From Acinetobacter cumulans (GTDB taxonomy: Bacteria > Pseudomonadota > Gammaproteobacteria > Pseudomonadales > Moraxellaceae): a stretch of DNA of 64,000 bases. Shown piece after piece: positions 19,809 to 27,519 of the stretch (the stretch's first letter is position 1; every line of letters begins with the position of its first letter). The stretch lies in NCBI RefSeq assembly GCF_003024525.3, contig NZ_CP035934.2, forward strand, positions 2,542,001 to 2,606,000, written 5' to 3'. Both the position numbers and the translations under genes were made by a program. The notes below the pieces were generated by a model that worked only from the letters and a program-made list of their open reading frames with translations, ran no database searches and had not been told where the DNA came from.

Positions 19809-21278
19809 CTATTTTAAAGGTATCTCTCGTACTGACTTGTTAGGAAGCTCAATCACCTTGCCAGTTGCCGACTGATAAATCCATTGATGATCAAATAAAC
19901 CCTGATCTAAATGATCAAATCTAAAATTACCAATAGCCACAGCATAAAAGCCTGTACCTTGCTGTTTATGTTGTTCAATGCTTTGCATCAGCTCTACACC
20001 CAACTGACCCATAATAAAGTCTGAAATCACTACAATATCCGCTTGGCGGAAGGTGGGCTGTTCTAGCATATCTACTGCATGTTGCATGGCTGGAATAATG
20101 TCGGTGCCCCCGTGAAAAGATTGGCTTAAAAACTCAATCACATCATCAAGCGCCTGCCCTTTTTTTAACTGAATAGCCGTCAAATGGGTCGAGAAGTTAA
20201 TTAAATACATGGGACGTTTTTCACGCAGTGCTTGTATAGATAAATACAAACACATCGCTTTCGAAATCAGTTCAGGCTGACCATGCATAGACCCACTGGT
20301 GTCTAGACAGACAATCATCGGACCTTTTTTACCCACGGGCTTTTGCTTCGGTTTTGCATCATGAAAAATTCGACTGGCTTGCTGTCCTTGCAAATGAAAA
20401 CTACTGATATTGGATTCAAGATATTTTAAATCAAATAGAATCTGCAAATCAGGATCTGCCAACAAAGCCAGTTCATTCGGCAGTGCCCACGACAGCTCTC
20501 GACCTAATTGTATACCTGCAATTTCATCTGAAGCCTGCTGAACAACAGCACTATCAGGCTGGTTATGCCACTGTGTCGCAATACGCTTACGTGCAAAGTG
20601 TGTCGGCTGTGCTGAACCAATCAGCTTACACAAACGTTGCAAAGCAACATCACTGGCTAAGTATTCACTCCATTCTGCAAATTTTTCAACCGCTTGTGGG
20701 CTCAGTTTCCCACTGGAATAATCAATAAAAATACCCGTATCTGCACCTAAGCTATCTTGATGTTTCGACATTTTTTGTAAGGACAACAAAAAGTCCTGAA
20801 TATCTTGTAAAAATGCATCACGCATCAGCGCCAATTGTTCAAATTCCCAATGTGCAATCGCCTCAGTTAACTTACGTTGCCACTTATCTTTCAATATTTG
20901 AAAATGCAGTTGCCTACGATTGTCATTCAGTGGTTCATCTGCATAGTGCCATGCATCTAAAAGCGGTGTGTCCTGCAAACGTTCCGTCATGGCCTGATAC
21001 TGTTGTTGCATCTGCTTGAATTGCGTGGCACTCACTTCTGGCTGTGCCATCCAAAACTCAAACTGTTGTACTTCAGCCAAATAAGGATGTTGCGTGTCTA
21101 AATTATTTTTAGCCTGATAAGCCCATTCATGCACACGCTCATCTAACTTTTGTACCACTTTACGATCATCTAGCCAATGCTTAACACTCGATTGCCCAAG
21201 CTCACTATAGAGCTGATCCGTTAAACGCTGAATAGAAGCATGCGTTTGCCGTGCCGATGCTGTTTTTAGCGCTGGCAT
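19809..21278 (-). CDS. viaA: VWA-domain protein ViaA, partner of RavA
   Basis: 489 residues from the ATG at 21278. A helical N-terminal half is followed by a von Willebrand A domain with the MIDAS motif DTSGS at about residues 326-330 and further metal-site residues in FHGGTDI and ISDFIMG. In E. coli ViaA binds the MoxR-type ATPase RavA, and the pair has been linked to assembly or function of Fe-S/flavin respiratory complexes and to aminoglycoside sensitivity. It overlaps the end of ravA by 13 bases, which implies translational coupling. A longer frame starting at 21299 would overlap ravA further and is less likely. Confidence 0.85.
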   Translation of the reverse strand: MPALKTASARQTHASIQRLTDQLYSELGQSSVKHWLDDRKVVQKLDERVHEWAYQAKNNLDTQHPYLAEVQQFEFWMAQPEVSATQFKQMQQQYQAMTERLQDTPLLDAWHYADEPLNDNRRQLHFQILKDKWQRKLTEAIAHWEFEQLALMRDAFLQDIQDFLLSLQKMSKHQDSLGADTGIFIDYSSGKLSPQAVEKFAEWSEYLASDVALQRLCKLIGSAQPTHFARKRIATQWHNQPDSAVVQQASDEIAGIQLGRELSWALPNELALLADPDLQILFDLKYLESNISSFHLQGQQASRIFHDAKPKQKPVGKKGPMIVCLDTSGSMHGQPELISKAMCLYLSIQALREKRPMYLINFSTHLTAIQLKKGQALDDVIEFLSQSFHGGTDIIPAMQHAVDMLEQPTFRQADIVVISDFIMGQLGVELMQSIEQHKQQGTGFYAVAIGNFRFDHLDQGLFDHQWIYQSATGKVIELPNKSVREIPLK

Positions 21279-22768
21279 AACTGTTCCAAACGTACACAAT
21301 CCTGTTGTTGGATTTGATACAGCGCTTCTCTTGCTTGCATGCCTTGAGCCAATTTTTCTGCCTGCGCAGGCAACACAAATATTGATTGCAAGGCTTGTTG
21401 CTCATGTGCAAAAGCCTGCGCTTGTTGCATAGCATCTTGTTGTAGTTTCGCTGTGAGCTGTTTAATCTGTGCTTTCAATTGCACCACTTGTGCATCATCT
21501 ACCACATTGCGCAGACTGCCTTTTGGATATTTAATATAAGGCGTCACCACTTCTTCCAAACCATAGTAGCCACCCTTTAAGGTACAACGACGACCACCGT
21601 TATAATTGCACACAATACCGCGCACTTCTTCACCAGTAACATCTACAGCAAAAAAGTCTTTATTGGTGCCCATTTTATCCAGTGCCAAATACAAAGTTCG
21701 ATCTTTATAATGTTCATCTAAATTCATCGTGACACGCAAATATTCAGTATCAGCTATGAGATAACTTTCATACACGTCGTCGGTATAGTAAAAGGCATTT
21801 AAAATGTCTTGTTCTAACTGTTCTTTTTCTACAATTAATTCATCTAATGCTGAGGCATGCTTTAGGCCAAACTCTAAAATTGATTCCTCGACAATTTGAG
21901 CAATAAGTTCAATTTCCTCGGGTTGAGTCCATAAACAATGCTGCAAGATAAACAAATCATTTAGCGCAACTTGACTGCGTTGGTCTAAAAAAGCAGCAGC
22001 CTTAACCAAATAAGCCACACGTTGCCAACGTCGATCGGACACATAAATATCAAGTTCATCCAGATTCAGCGCTAAACGTTGTTTAATTTCATCAAACACA
22101 GCTAAAACAGCATCAGGTAACTGCACTGCATAGATCTGTATACGCCACTCATCAAGCTCGTGCTTTTTAATCTTAAGTGCGCTGTCGACTTCAGGCTTTG
22201 CCATTACAGGCTTGGCTTGCAACAAGGCATGAAAATGATTGACCTGCTGTATGGGAGGCACTACCAAGCGTAAGATAAAACGATCATAAAGTGCATCAAG
22301 TCCCTGATCGCTTTCTGGTATTTCATTTGAAGCGCTCATAAGGACTTTTAGTGGTACGTGTTGAATCATGTCACCATTTTTAAAACTATGTTCGTTCACC
22401 AAAGTCAGTAAGGTATTCAAAATCGCAGGGCTGGCTTTCCAAATTTCATCTAAAAATGCAAATTCAGCACGCGGCAAATAATGCTCAGTTTTACGAATAT
22501 ATTGATCTTCTTTCAGCGCCTTAATTGACACAGGACCAAAAATTTCTTCAGGCGTGCTAAAGCGATTCATTAAATATTCAAAATATTCTGTAATTTCAAA
22601 TGCGCTCGACACACGGCGCGAAATCAAGCTTTTAGCTGTACCGGGTGGACCATATAAAAAGGTATTTAAACCCGCCACACCTGCAAGCAAACTCAGGGCA
22701 ATAATCTGTTCACGCTCATACATGTGCTCACTCATGGCAGAAATGAGAGTGTGAATACGTTTTTTCAT
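21266..22768 (-). CDS. ravA: MoxR-family AAA+ ATPase RavA
   Basis: 500 residues. The AAA+ module occupies about residues 10-310: Walker A GPPGTAKS (40-47), Walker B FAFLDE (104-109), sensor 1 in MSASNEIPE and an arginine-finger region near YDRFILR. It is followed by the LARA-like middle region and a Gln/Ala-rich C-terminal helix. MoxR ATPases remodel client proteins together with a VWA protein, here ViaA encoded directly downstream. The gene is divergent from the small HExxH protein at 22902 across 133 bp that must contain both promoters. Confidence 0.88.
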   Translation of the reverse strand: MKKRIHTLISAMSEHMYEREQIIALSLLAGVAGLNTFLYGPPGTAKSLISRRVSSAFEITEYFEYLMNRFSTPEEIFGPVSIKALKEDQYIRKTEHYLPRAEFAFLDEIWKASPAILNTLLTLVNEHSFKNGDMIQHVPLKVLMSASNEIPESDQGLDALYDRFILRLVVPPIQQVNHFHALLQAKPVMAKPEVDSALKIKKHELDEWRIQIYAVQLPDAVLAVFDEIKQRLALNLDELDIYVSDRRWQRVAYLVKAAAFLDQRSQVALNDLFILQHCLWTQPEEIELIAQIVEESILEFGLKHASALDELIVEKEQLEQDILNAFYYTDDVYESYLIADTEYLRVTMNLDEHYKDRTLYLALDKMGTNKDFFAVDVTGEEVRGIVCNYNGGRRCTLKGGYYGLEEVVTPYIKYPKGSLRNVVDDAQVVQLKAQIKQLTAKLQQDAMQQAQAFAHEQQALQSIFVLPAQAEKLAQGMQAREALYQIQQQDCVRLEQLCQR

Positions 22769-22901
22769 AGTGCTTAAAACCTGAGTGAGACCGCACTATT
22801 GTAACTTTCATGTTCTAGAGATGAAACCTTCTGCGGTCTACACTTGAAAAGCCACACCACAGACTGCTATTAATAACCACAGTGTATTACTCGATTTAAC
22901 T

Positions 22902-23390
22902 ATGTTGCCTATACTGTCTGTGCTCCTGCCCTTTTTAAAACTCGATCAATTTAAGTGCCGACAGTTAACGCCAGCAGAAGTTCAACTGTGCCAAAGCGTA
23001 TTTGGTGACTTAATTGATTACAGCCAAGTGCGCATCATGAATCAGTTGTTTGTCCCTTGGCAAAGCCCTTGGGTCGTGATGGCACCTTGTGGTGATATTC
23101 ATGCACATAATCGGCATTATAAAGCTGACTATAGCCAAGCCAGCCTAGCGTACCAAGCACTGTTTATTCATGAAATGACGCATATTTATCAATACCAGCA
23201 AGGCATCAATGTTTTACTCCGCGGTGCCTTGTTGCAAACGGCTTATTTTCTCTCTGCACGAAAATACAATCCCTATGCTTACCGCTTTAAAGCCCACAAA
23301 GCCTTTGCTTGCTATAATATTGAACAACAAGGTGATATCGCGCGTGATATTTTCTTAAAGAAAATTCCAAATATTATTCTTCAACCATAA
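22902..23390 (+). CDS. Small protein with zincin-like HExxH motif, function unknown
   Basis: 162 residues. A short hydrophobic N-terminus (MLPILSVLLPFLKL) may be a membrane segment or weak signal. The only motif is FIHEMTHIYQYQQG, an HExxH metal-binding signature (His90, Glu91, His94). It is preceded by a beta-rich stretch, as in zinc metalloproteases and in the peptidase-like domains found near contractile systems. A third ligand is not obvious; ARKYNPYAYRFKAHKAF contains a candidate His. I do not recognise a named family. It is divergently transcribed from ravA-viaA. Its length and codon use look like a real gene. Confidence 0.7.
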   Translation: MLPILSVLLPFLKLDQFKCRQLTPAEVQLCQSVFGDLIDYSQVRIMNQLFVPWQSPWVVMAPCGDIHAHNRHYKADYSQASLAYQALFIHEMTHIYQYQQGINVLLRGALLQTAYFLSARKYNPYAYRFKAHKAFACYNIEQQGDIARDIFLKKIPNIILQP

Positions 23391-23785
23391 TGAACGGTTT
23401 TATATCATTAATTTTATTTATAATAATGAAATATAAAGTGATTTAAAAAATATACTATTATTAGACCCCATAAATACACAAATACCCTCCGCATATTTAG
23501 CAAAAATTAACCTTTAAAATCTCCAAAAACTCACATTTTTAGGACAAGCTCCAAGCTTTGAGCTTGAAATGATATAAATAGCCCCTAGTATCTATGTTAA
23601 ATTCAGCTAGAATAGCTGAGACTTAATTTATGCGTCGCCAGTAATTTTCAAGCACACATTTTATATGTCAATTTTCGCATTTAAGTTCGTTGTTTATTAA
23701 TCCGCAAATACACTCCACTGGATTATTATAATAAAAATATCAGTAATTTAAGTGTATTCACCTATAGGAATAGGATTTAGTTGGA
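23391..23785. other. Intergenic region upstream of nadE
   Basis: About 0.4 kb, strongly AT-rich, with no gene seen. A 7-bp stem-loop CAAGCTC/GAGCTTG lies at 23545-23566 without a T-tail. A TATAAT hexamer occurs in the run about 60 bases before nadE, but no good -35 is spaced correctly. Confidence 0.4.
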
Positions 23786-25411
23786 ATGAATAGTTTTAAA
23801 ATTGCACTTGCTCAATTCTCTCCACATATTGGAAATATAGAAGCTAATACTGCAAAAATGCTCGAGCAAGCAAATGAAGCTAAAAAACAAAATGCCGATA
23901 TTATTGTTTTCCCAGAACTTTCAACGCTAGGTTATCCTGCTGAAGATTTATTGCTACGCCCTAGCTTAAATAAACGCACTAAACTCGCTTTTGATCAATT
24001 AGCAGAAATTAAAGATATCGTTTTGGTTTTTGGCTTCGTCAACACGACTGAAGATGGCCACCGCTATAACTCAGCTGCCGTTATGAAAGACGGTCAAGTT
24101 TTGGGTGTATATAACAAACAAAATTTACCAAACTATAGCGTATTTGATGAAAAACGTTATTTCAGCGAAGGACATCAACACCTTGTGTTTGAATACTTTG
24201 GCCATAAATTTGGTATTTTAATTTGTGAAGACGTATGGTCTTTACCAACAGTCCAGCAGCTGGCTCAACTCAACGTAGAAACTGTACTGGTATTAAATGC
24301 CTCACCGTATGAAGTAGGTAAACCACAGCATCGCGTTGAAACCATGAGTGCTTTGGCTAAACAATTGCACATTAACTTGGTGTACTGTAACCAAGTCGGT
24401 GGACAAGATGACCTCGTCTTCGACGGTACAAGCTTTGTGATGAACAAAGATGGTCAAGTTGCACTACAAGCACCAAGCTTTAAAGAAGAGCTGTACATTG
24501 CAGAATACGATGGCGCACAAAAAACCTTTAAAGCTGGTTCAATTGCTCCTGTACTTGAAACCATGGCTGAAATTTACCAAAGCCTTGTACTTGCAACACG
24601 CGACTATGTACAACGCTCTGGTTTTAAAGGTGTAATTCTTGGCCTATCAGGCGGTATTGACTCAGCTTTAACGTTGGCGATTGCTGCTGATGCCATTGGC
24701 GCAGACAAAGTACAAGCCGTAATGATGCCGTATACCTATACTGCACAAATCAGTGTGGAAGATGCTGCTGAACAAGCGAAAAATATGGGTGTGACCTTTG
24801 GTATTGCCGAAATCAATCCAATTGTGAACAGCTTTATGCAAACGCTCTATCCTTTCTTTGGCAATGCACCAGCAGATGCTACAGAGGAAAACTTGCAAGC
24901 GCGTTCACGCGGTACGCTATTAATGGCGCTTTCAAACAAATTTGGCAACTTGGTACTGTCTACAGGTAACAAATCTGAATTGTCCGTGGGTTATTGCACG
25001 CTTTATGGCGATATGGTCGGTGGCTTTGCGGTATTAAAAGACGTATACAAAACCATCGTGTTTGAATTGGCTAAATACCGTAACAGCATTGCAGAATCCC
25101 CTGTTATTCCTGAACGTGTAATTACGCGCCCACCTTCAGCAGAATTACGTCCAGATCAAACCGATCAAGACTCTTTACCTGCTTATGATGTATTGGATGC
25201 GATTTTGTATGCTTACATTGAAGAAGACATGAGCCAAGATGATATTGTTGCCAAAGGCTTTGATGCTGAAGTGGTTGCAAAAATCATTCGCTTAGTAGAT
25301 TTCAATGAATACAAACGCCGTCAAGGTGCGATTGGCCCACGTATTAGCTCACGCGCATTTAGCCGTGAACGCCGTTACCCAATCGTTAATGGCTGGAAAC
25401 CAGGCATCTAA
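23786..25411 (+). CDS. nadE: Glutamine-dependent NAD+ synthetase
   Basis: 541 residues in two domains. The N-terminal nitrilase-type glutaminase carries the Glu44-Lys111-Cys147 triad (FPELSTLGYP, YNKQNLPNY, LICEDVWS) and releases ammonia from glutamine. The C-terminal N-type ATP-pyrophosphatase (SGGIDSALTLAI near residue 288) adenylates and amidates nicotinate adenine dinucleotide to NAD+. STGNKSELSVGYCTLYGD is the conserved dinucleotide-binding segment. It is a single-gene unit closed by a strong terminator. Confidence 0.96.
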   Translation: MNSFKIALAQFSPHIGNIEANTAKMLEQANEAKKQNADIIVFPELSTLGYPAEDLLLRPSLNKRTKLAFDQLAEIKDIVLVFGFVNTTEDGHRYNSAAVMKDGQVLGVYNKQNLPNYSVFDEKRYFSEGHQHLVFEYFGHKFGILICEDVWSLPTVQQLAQLNVETVLVLNASPYEVGKPQHRVETMSALAKQLHINLVYCNQVGGQDDLVFDGTSFVMNKDGQVALQAPSFKEELYIAEYDGAQKTFKAGSIAPVLETMAEIYQSLVLATRDYVQRSGFKGVILGLSGGIDSALTLAIAADAIGADKVQAVMMPYTYTAQISVEDAAEQAKNMGVTFGIAEINPIVNSFMQTLYPFFGNAPADATEENLQARSRGTLLMALSNKFGNLVLSTGNKSELSVGYCTLYGDMVGGFAVLKDVYKTIVFELAKYRNSIAESPVIPERVITRPPSAELRPDQTDQDSLPAYDVLDAILYAYIEEDMSQDDIVAKGFDAEVVAKIIRLVDFNEYKRRQGAIGPRISSRAFSRERRYPIVNGWKPGI

Positions 25412-25440
25412 TTAAATACAGCAGATGCGCAATATAAAAA

Positions 25441-25470
25441 AGCCCAAACTTAGTGTTTGGGCTTTTTTTA
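25441..25470 (+). terminator. nadE terminator
   Basis: AGCCCAAAC-TTAGT-GTTTGGGCT (9-bp perfect stem) followed by seven T, 30 bases after the stop. Confidence 0.9.
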
Positions 25471-25578
25471 GATCTGAACTCAGTTAAATTTAAACCGAAG
25501 TACAACAGCATCATCTATTTAGATAAATACAGAATTTTCATTTTATTTGTGCTGAATTATTTATACTTTTTTAAAGCA

Positions 25579-25610
25579 CAAAAAAAGAGACCAAGCTGAG
25601 AGCTTGGTCT
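25579..25610 (-). terminator. Terminator downstream of tRNA-Met
   Basis: On the minus strand AGACCAAGCT-CTC-AGCTTGGTCT is a 10-bp perfect stem followed by a T-run, starting 8 bases past the tRNA 3' end. Confidence 0.85.
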
Positions 25611-25617
25611 ATAAAAA

Positions 25618-25694
25618 TGGTGGCTATGACGAGACTTGAACTTGTGACCCCCGCATTATGAGTGCGGTGCTCTAACCAACTGAGCTACATAGCC
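25618..25694 (-). tRNA. tRNA-Met (CAT anticodon, elongator type)
   Basis: The 77 bases fold as a full cloverleaf with encoded CCA. The acceptor stem is GGCTATG/CATAGCC, the D arm contains GCTCAGTTGGTTAGAGC, the anticodon stem is CCGCA/TGCGG with loop CTCATAA (anticodon CAT), and the T arm contains GTTCAAGTC. Overall it closely resembles E. coli elongator tRNA-Met (acceptor GGCTACG, loop CTCATAA). It lacks the C1-A72 mismatch and three G-C anticodon pairs of initiator tRNA. A tRNA-Ile2 with modified CAT is the alternative but fits less well. Confidence 0.93.
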
Positions 25695-25876
25695 GTAAAC
25701 TGTGTGGGCATTATCTAAATTTAGCCCCCCAGCGTCAAGCATTTTTATTCGCAAATGTTTAGTGTTTAATCAAATGTGATTGTTTCAGCCAAAAAACAAA
25801 CAAATTCAACAGTATTTAGTATTTTTTTCACGTATTTTTATCCTTAATTCCTTTTAAATCCGCTGAGGGCCACAGT

Positions 25877-26278
25877 ATGCAGCAAAAAATTTTCATCCTG
25901 CTCTTGAGCATGTGCTTATTTACAGGCTGTCAAATCATCTCGCCTATTTTTGTCGATTACAACGGTGTACGCCGTGATGTTGCACAGTGGATCAACCATC
26001 ACAGCTTCCTCAGCATGCAACAAAAACGCAGTATGGCGCAATTGAGTCGTGCACAACAAAAAATCGTGCGCTTTGCTGATTTAAATACAGAGCAACAATT
26101 AGAATTGGCACGTGAAAATCAAATTGCATTAAGCTGTGCTTCGCAAAGATTAAGCCAAAAGCAAATTCAACAGCTTCAGCAACAAATTTTTGGTGAAAAA
26201 ACCGCAAAAGTACTTCTCAGCTATGCGCAATTGGCACCCAAAATTAAACTCGATGCCACACAAATTCAGTGTGACTAA
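25877..26278 (+). CDS. Small predicted lipoprotein, function unknown
   Basis: 133 residues. A type II signal peptide is clear: a basic start, hydrophobic FILLLSMCLF and the lipobox LFTGC (Cys18), so the mature protein should be lipid-anchored in the envelope. The rest is Gln-rich and mostly helical (about 50-110), with two cysteines (in LSCASQ and at the extreme C-terminus, QCD) that could form a disulfide in the periplasm. I recognise no domain. It stands alone between tRNA-Met and the universal stress gene and ends in its own terminator. Confidence 0.7.
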   Translation: MQQKIFILLLSMCLFTGCQIISPIFVDYNGVRRDVAQWINHHSFLSMQQKRSMAQLSRAQQKIVRFADLNTEQQLELARENQIALSCASQRLSQKQIQQLQQQIFGEKTAKVLLSYAQLAPKIKLDATQIQCD

Positions 26279-26295
26279 TCGTCCGTTACATTTTC

Positions 26296-26330
26296 AGCCT
26301 CAAGCTTAAGTTTGAGGCTAAATTTTTTAT
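26296..26330 (+). terminator. Terminator of the lipoprotein gene
   Basis: AGCCTCAA and TTGAGGCT form an 8-bp stem around a short loop, followed by a T-rich tract, 18 bases after the stop. Confidence 0.8.
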
Positions 26331-26571
26331 TCTCTATATCTTCCAGCGCTAAGTTTTTATTTTAATTTTTTTAAATAACAAGATATTTCTAATTCAACCC
26401 AAAATCATCCACAAGCATCTGTTTACACATCATTTTTTAACTCATCAATAATAATTATCCCTATGTATTTACTAGGTTTTATTTTATTTAAAACTTAGGT
26501 ATGCTCAATTAATAAGCTTTAAAACCATTTTAATTTCTCTATAAATTTATATTTAGATCAGGAGTATTCAC

Positions 26572-27012
26572 ATGACTTTTCAGAATATCTTAGTTCCTGT
26601 AGACGGTTCAGAAACTTCTTATGCCGCAGTAGATAAAGCCATCGAAATTGCACAAGCATTTAAAAGTAAAATTACGGTGGTTCAAGTCCTCACTTTAGAC
26701 CCATATATTGCAGCAGAATATATTAGCGCATCGCAAACAAATGAATTAATTGAGCGCGCACGTGTTTCAATTCAAGCCACACTCAATGAAGCCTTGGCTA
26801 AATTTGAAGGCACAGGCCTGAACGTTGAATCAAAACTTCTTGAAGGGCAAGTTGTGCATAGTGAAATTGCGAAAGCTGCAGATGAAATCCAGGCGGATCT
26901 GATTATTATTGGCTCACATGGGCGTACTGGTCTGAAAAAATTCTTCTTAGGCAGTGTTGCACAAAGTGTGTTGGGTTCTGCTCAAGCACCTGTACTAATT
27001 GTACGTAAGTAA
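26572..27012 (+). CDS. Universal stress protein (UspA family)
   Basis: 146 residues, a single Usp domain. The ATP-binding type is indicated by the N-terminal VPVDGSETS and the C-terminal G-2x-G-9x-G-S pattern in GSHGRTGLKKFFLGSVAQSV (the last 35 residues). Such proteins are cytoplasmic dimers induced by starvation or oxidative stress. The ribosome-binding site AGGAG lies 9 bases before the ATG. It is a monocistronic gene convergent with the alkyltransferase-like gene, sharing a bidirectional terminator. Confidence 0.92.
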   Translation: MTFQNILVPVDGSETSYAAVDKAIEIAQAFKSKITVVQVLTLDPYIAAEYISASQTNELIERARVSIQATLNEALAKFEGTGLNVESKLLEGQVVHSEIAKAADEIQADLIIIGSHGRTGLKKFFLGSVAQSVLGSAQAPVLIVRK

Positions 27013-27085
27013 TCTGTCGCACTTGAAAGCTTAGCTTAGATTTTCACGATTTTTTTTGCTTTCAAGAACGCTTTAATGACACTAA

Positions 27086-27117
27086 AACCTCTTCAATTTT
27101 TTGAAGAGGTTTTTTTA
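27086..27117 (+). terminator. Shared terminator between the universal stress gene and the alkyltransferase-like gene
   Basis: AACCTCTTCAA-TTTT-TTGAAGAGGTT then seven T. The A-rich left flank makes it usable from the other strand. The right edge overlaps the stop codon of the convergent gene. Confidence 0.85.
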
Positions 27118-27435
27118 TGGTTGCCATTGGTATTGTTTTAAATTCACCCGCCCCTCAATAACAGTTACACCTTCTTGCAATAACAATTGCTGTTGTTTAT
27201 TCATACCCTGTGCATTTAGCTCAACAACACTAAAACGCCCTTGTGCATTAATTACCCGATGCCATGGAATAGCTTGTTCATTGTCTAGGTATTTTAAAAC
27301 CCGCCCTACCATCCGTGCATGTTTAGGTAAGCCTGCAAGCTTCGCAACCTGACCATAAGTTGCAACTTTGCCATACGGAATCAGTTTCACCACATTTAAA
27401 ATTTGTATGGCTAGCTCAGCGTTTGGATTTGGCAT
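27115..27435 (-). CDS. Alkyltransferase-like protein (ATL; MGMT family without catalytic Cys)
   Basis: 106 residues from the ATG at 27435. It has only the C-terminal DNA-binding domain of O6-alkylguanine-DNA alkyltransferase: IPYGKVATYGQVAKLAG is the helix-turn-helix, and the active-site PCHR motif is replaced by PWHRV (Trp58). Proteins of this type bind O6-alkylguanine without repairing it and pass the lesion to nucleotide excision repair. An ATG 6 codons upstream (27453) lies directly against the T-run of the adhesin terminator and has no ribosome-binding site, so the shorter start is preferred. Confidence 0.88.
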   Translation of the reverse strand: MPNPNAELAIQILNVVKLIPYGKVATYGQVAKLAGLPKHARMVGRVLKYLDNEQAIPWHRVINAQGRFSVVELNAQGMNKQQQLLLQEGVTVIEGRVNLKQYQWQP

Positions 27436-27453
27436 TTTGAATGACTCAAGCAT

Positions 27454-27480
27454 AAAAAAAGAGAGCCCGAGGGCCCTCTT
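27454..27480 (-). terminator. Terminator of the giant adhesin gene
   Basis: On the minus strand GAGGGCCC-TC-GGGCTCTC (one G-U pair) followed by seven T, about 40 bases past the adhesin stop and directly abutting the downstream alkyltransferase-like gene. Confidence 0.8.
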
Positions 27481-27519
27481 TTATTGTTAATTATTTAAAC
27501 TATTTAGACAATTGCTAGA

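Noticed and set aside
25618..25694. tRNA with CAT anticodon considered as initiator tRNA-Met or tRNA-Ile2
   Set aside because: The acceptor stem is fully paired and the anticodon stem lacks three consecutive G-C pairs, unlike the initiator; overall match is to elongator tRNA-Met.
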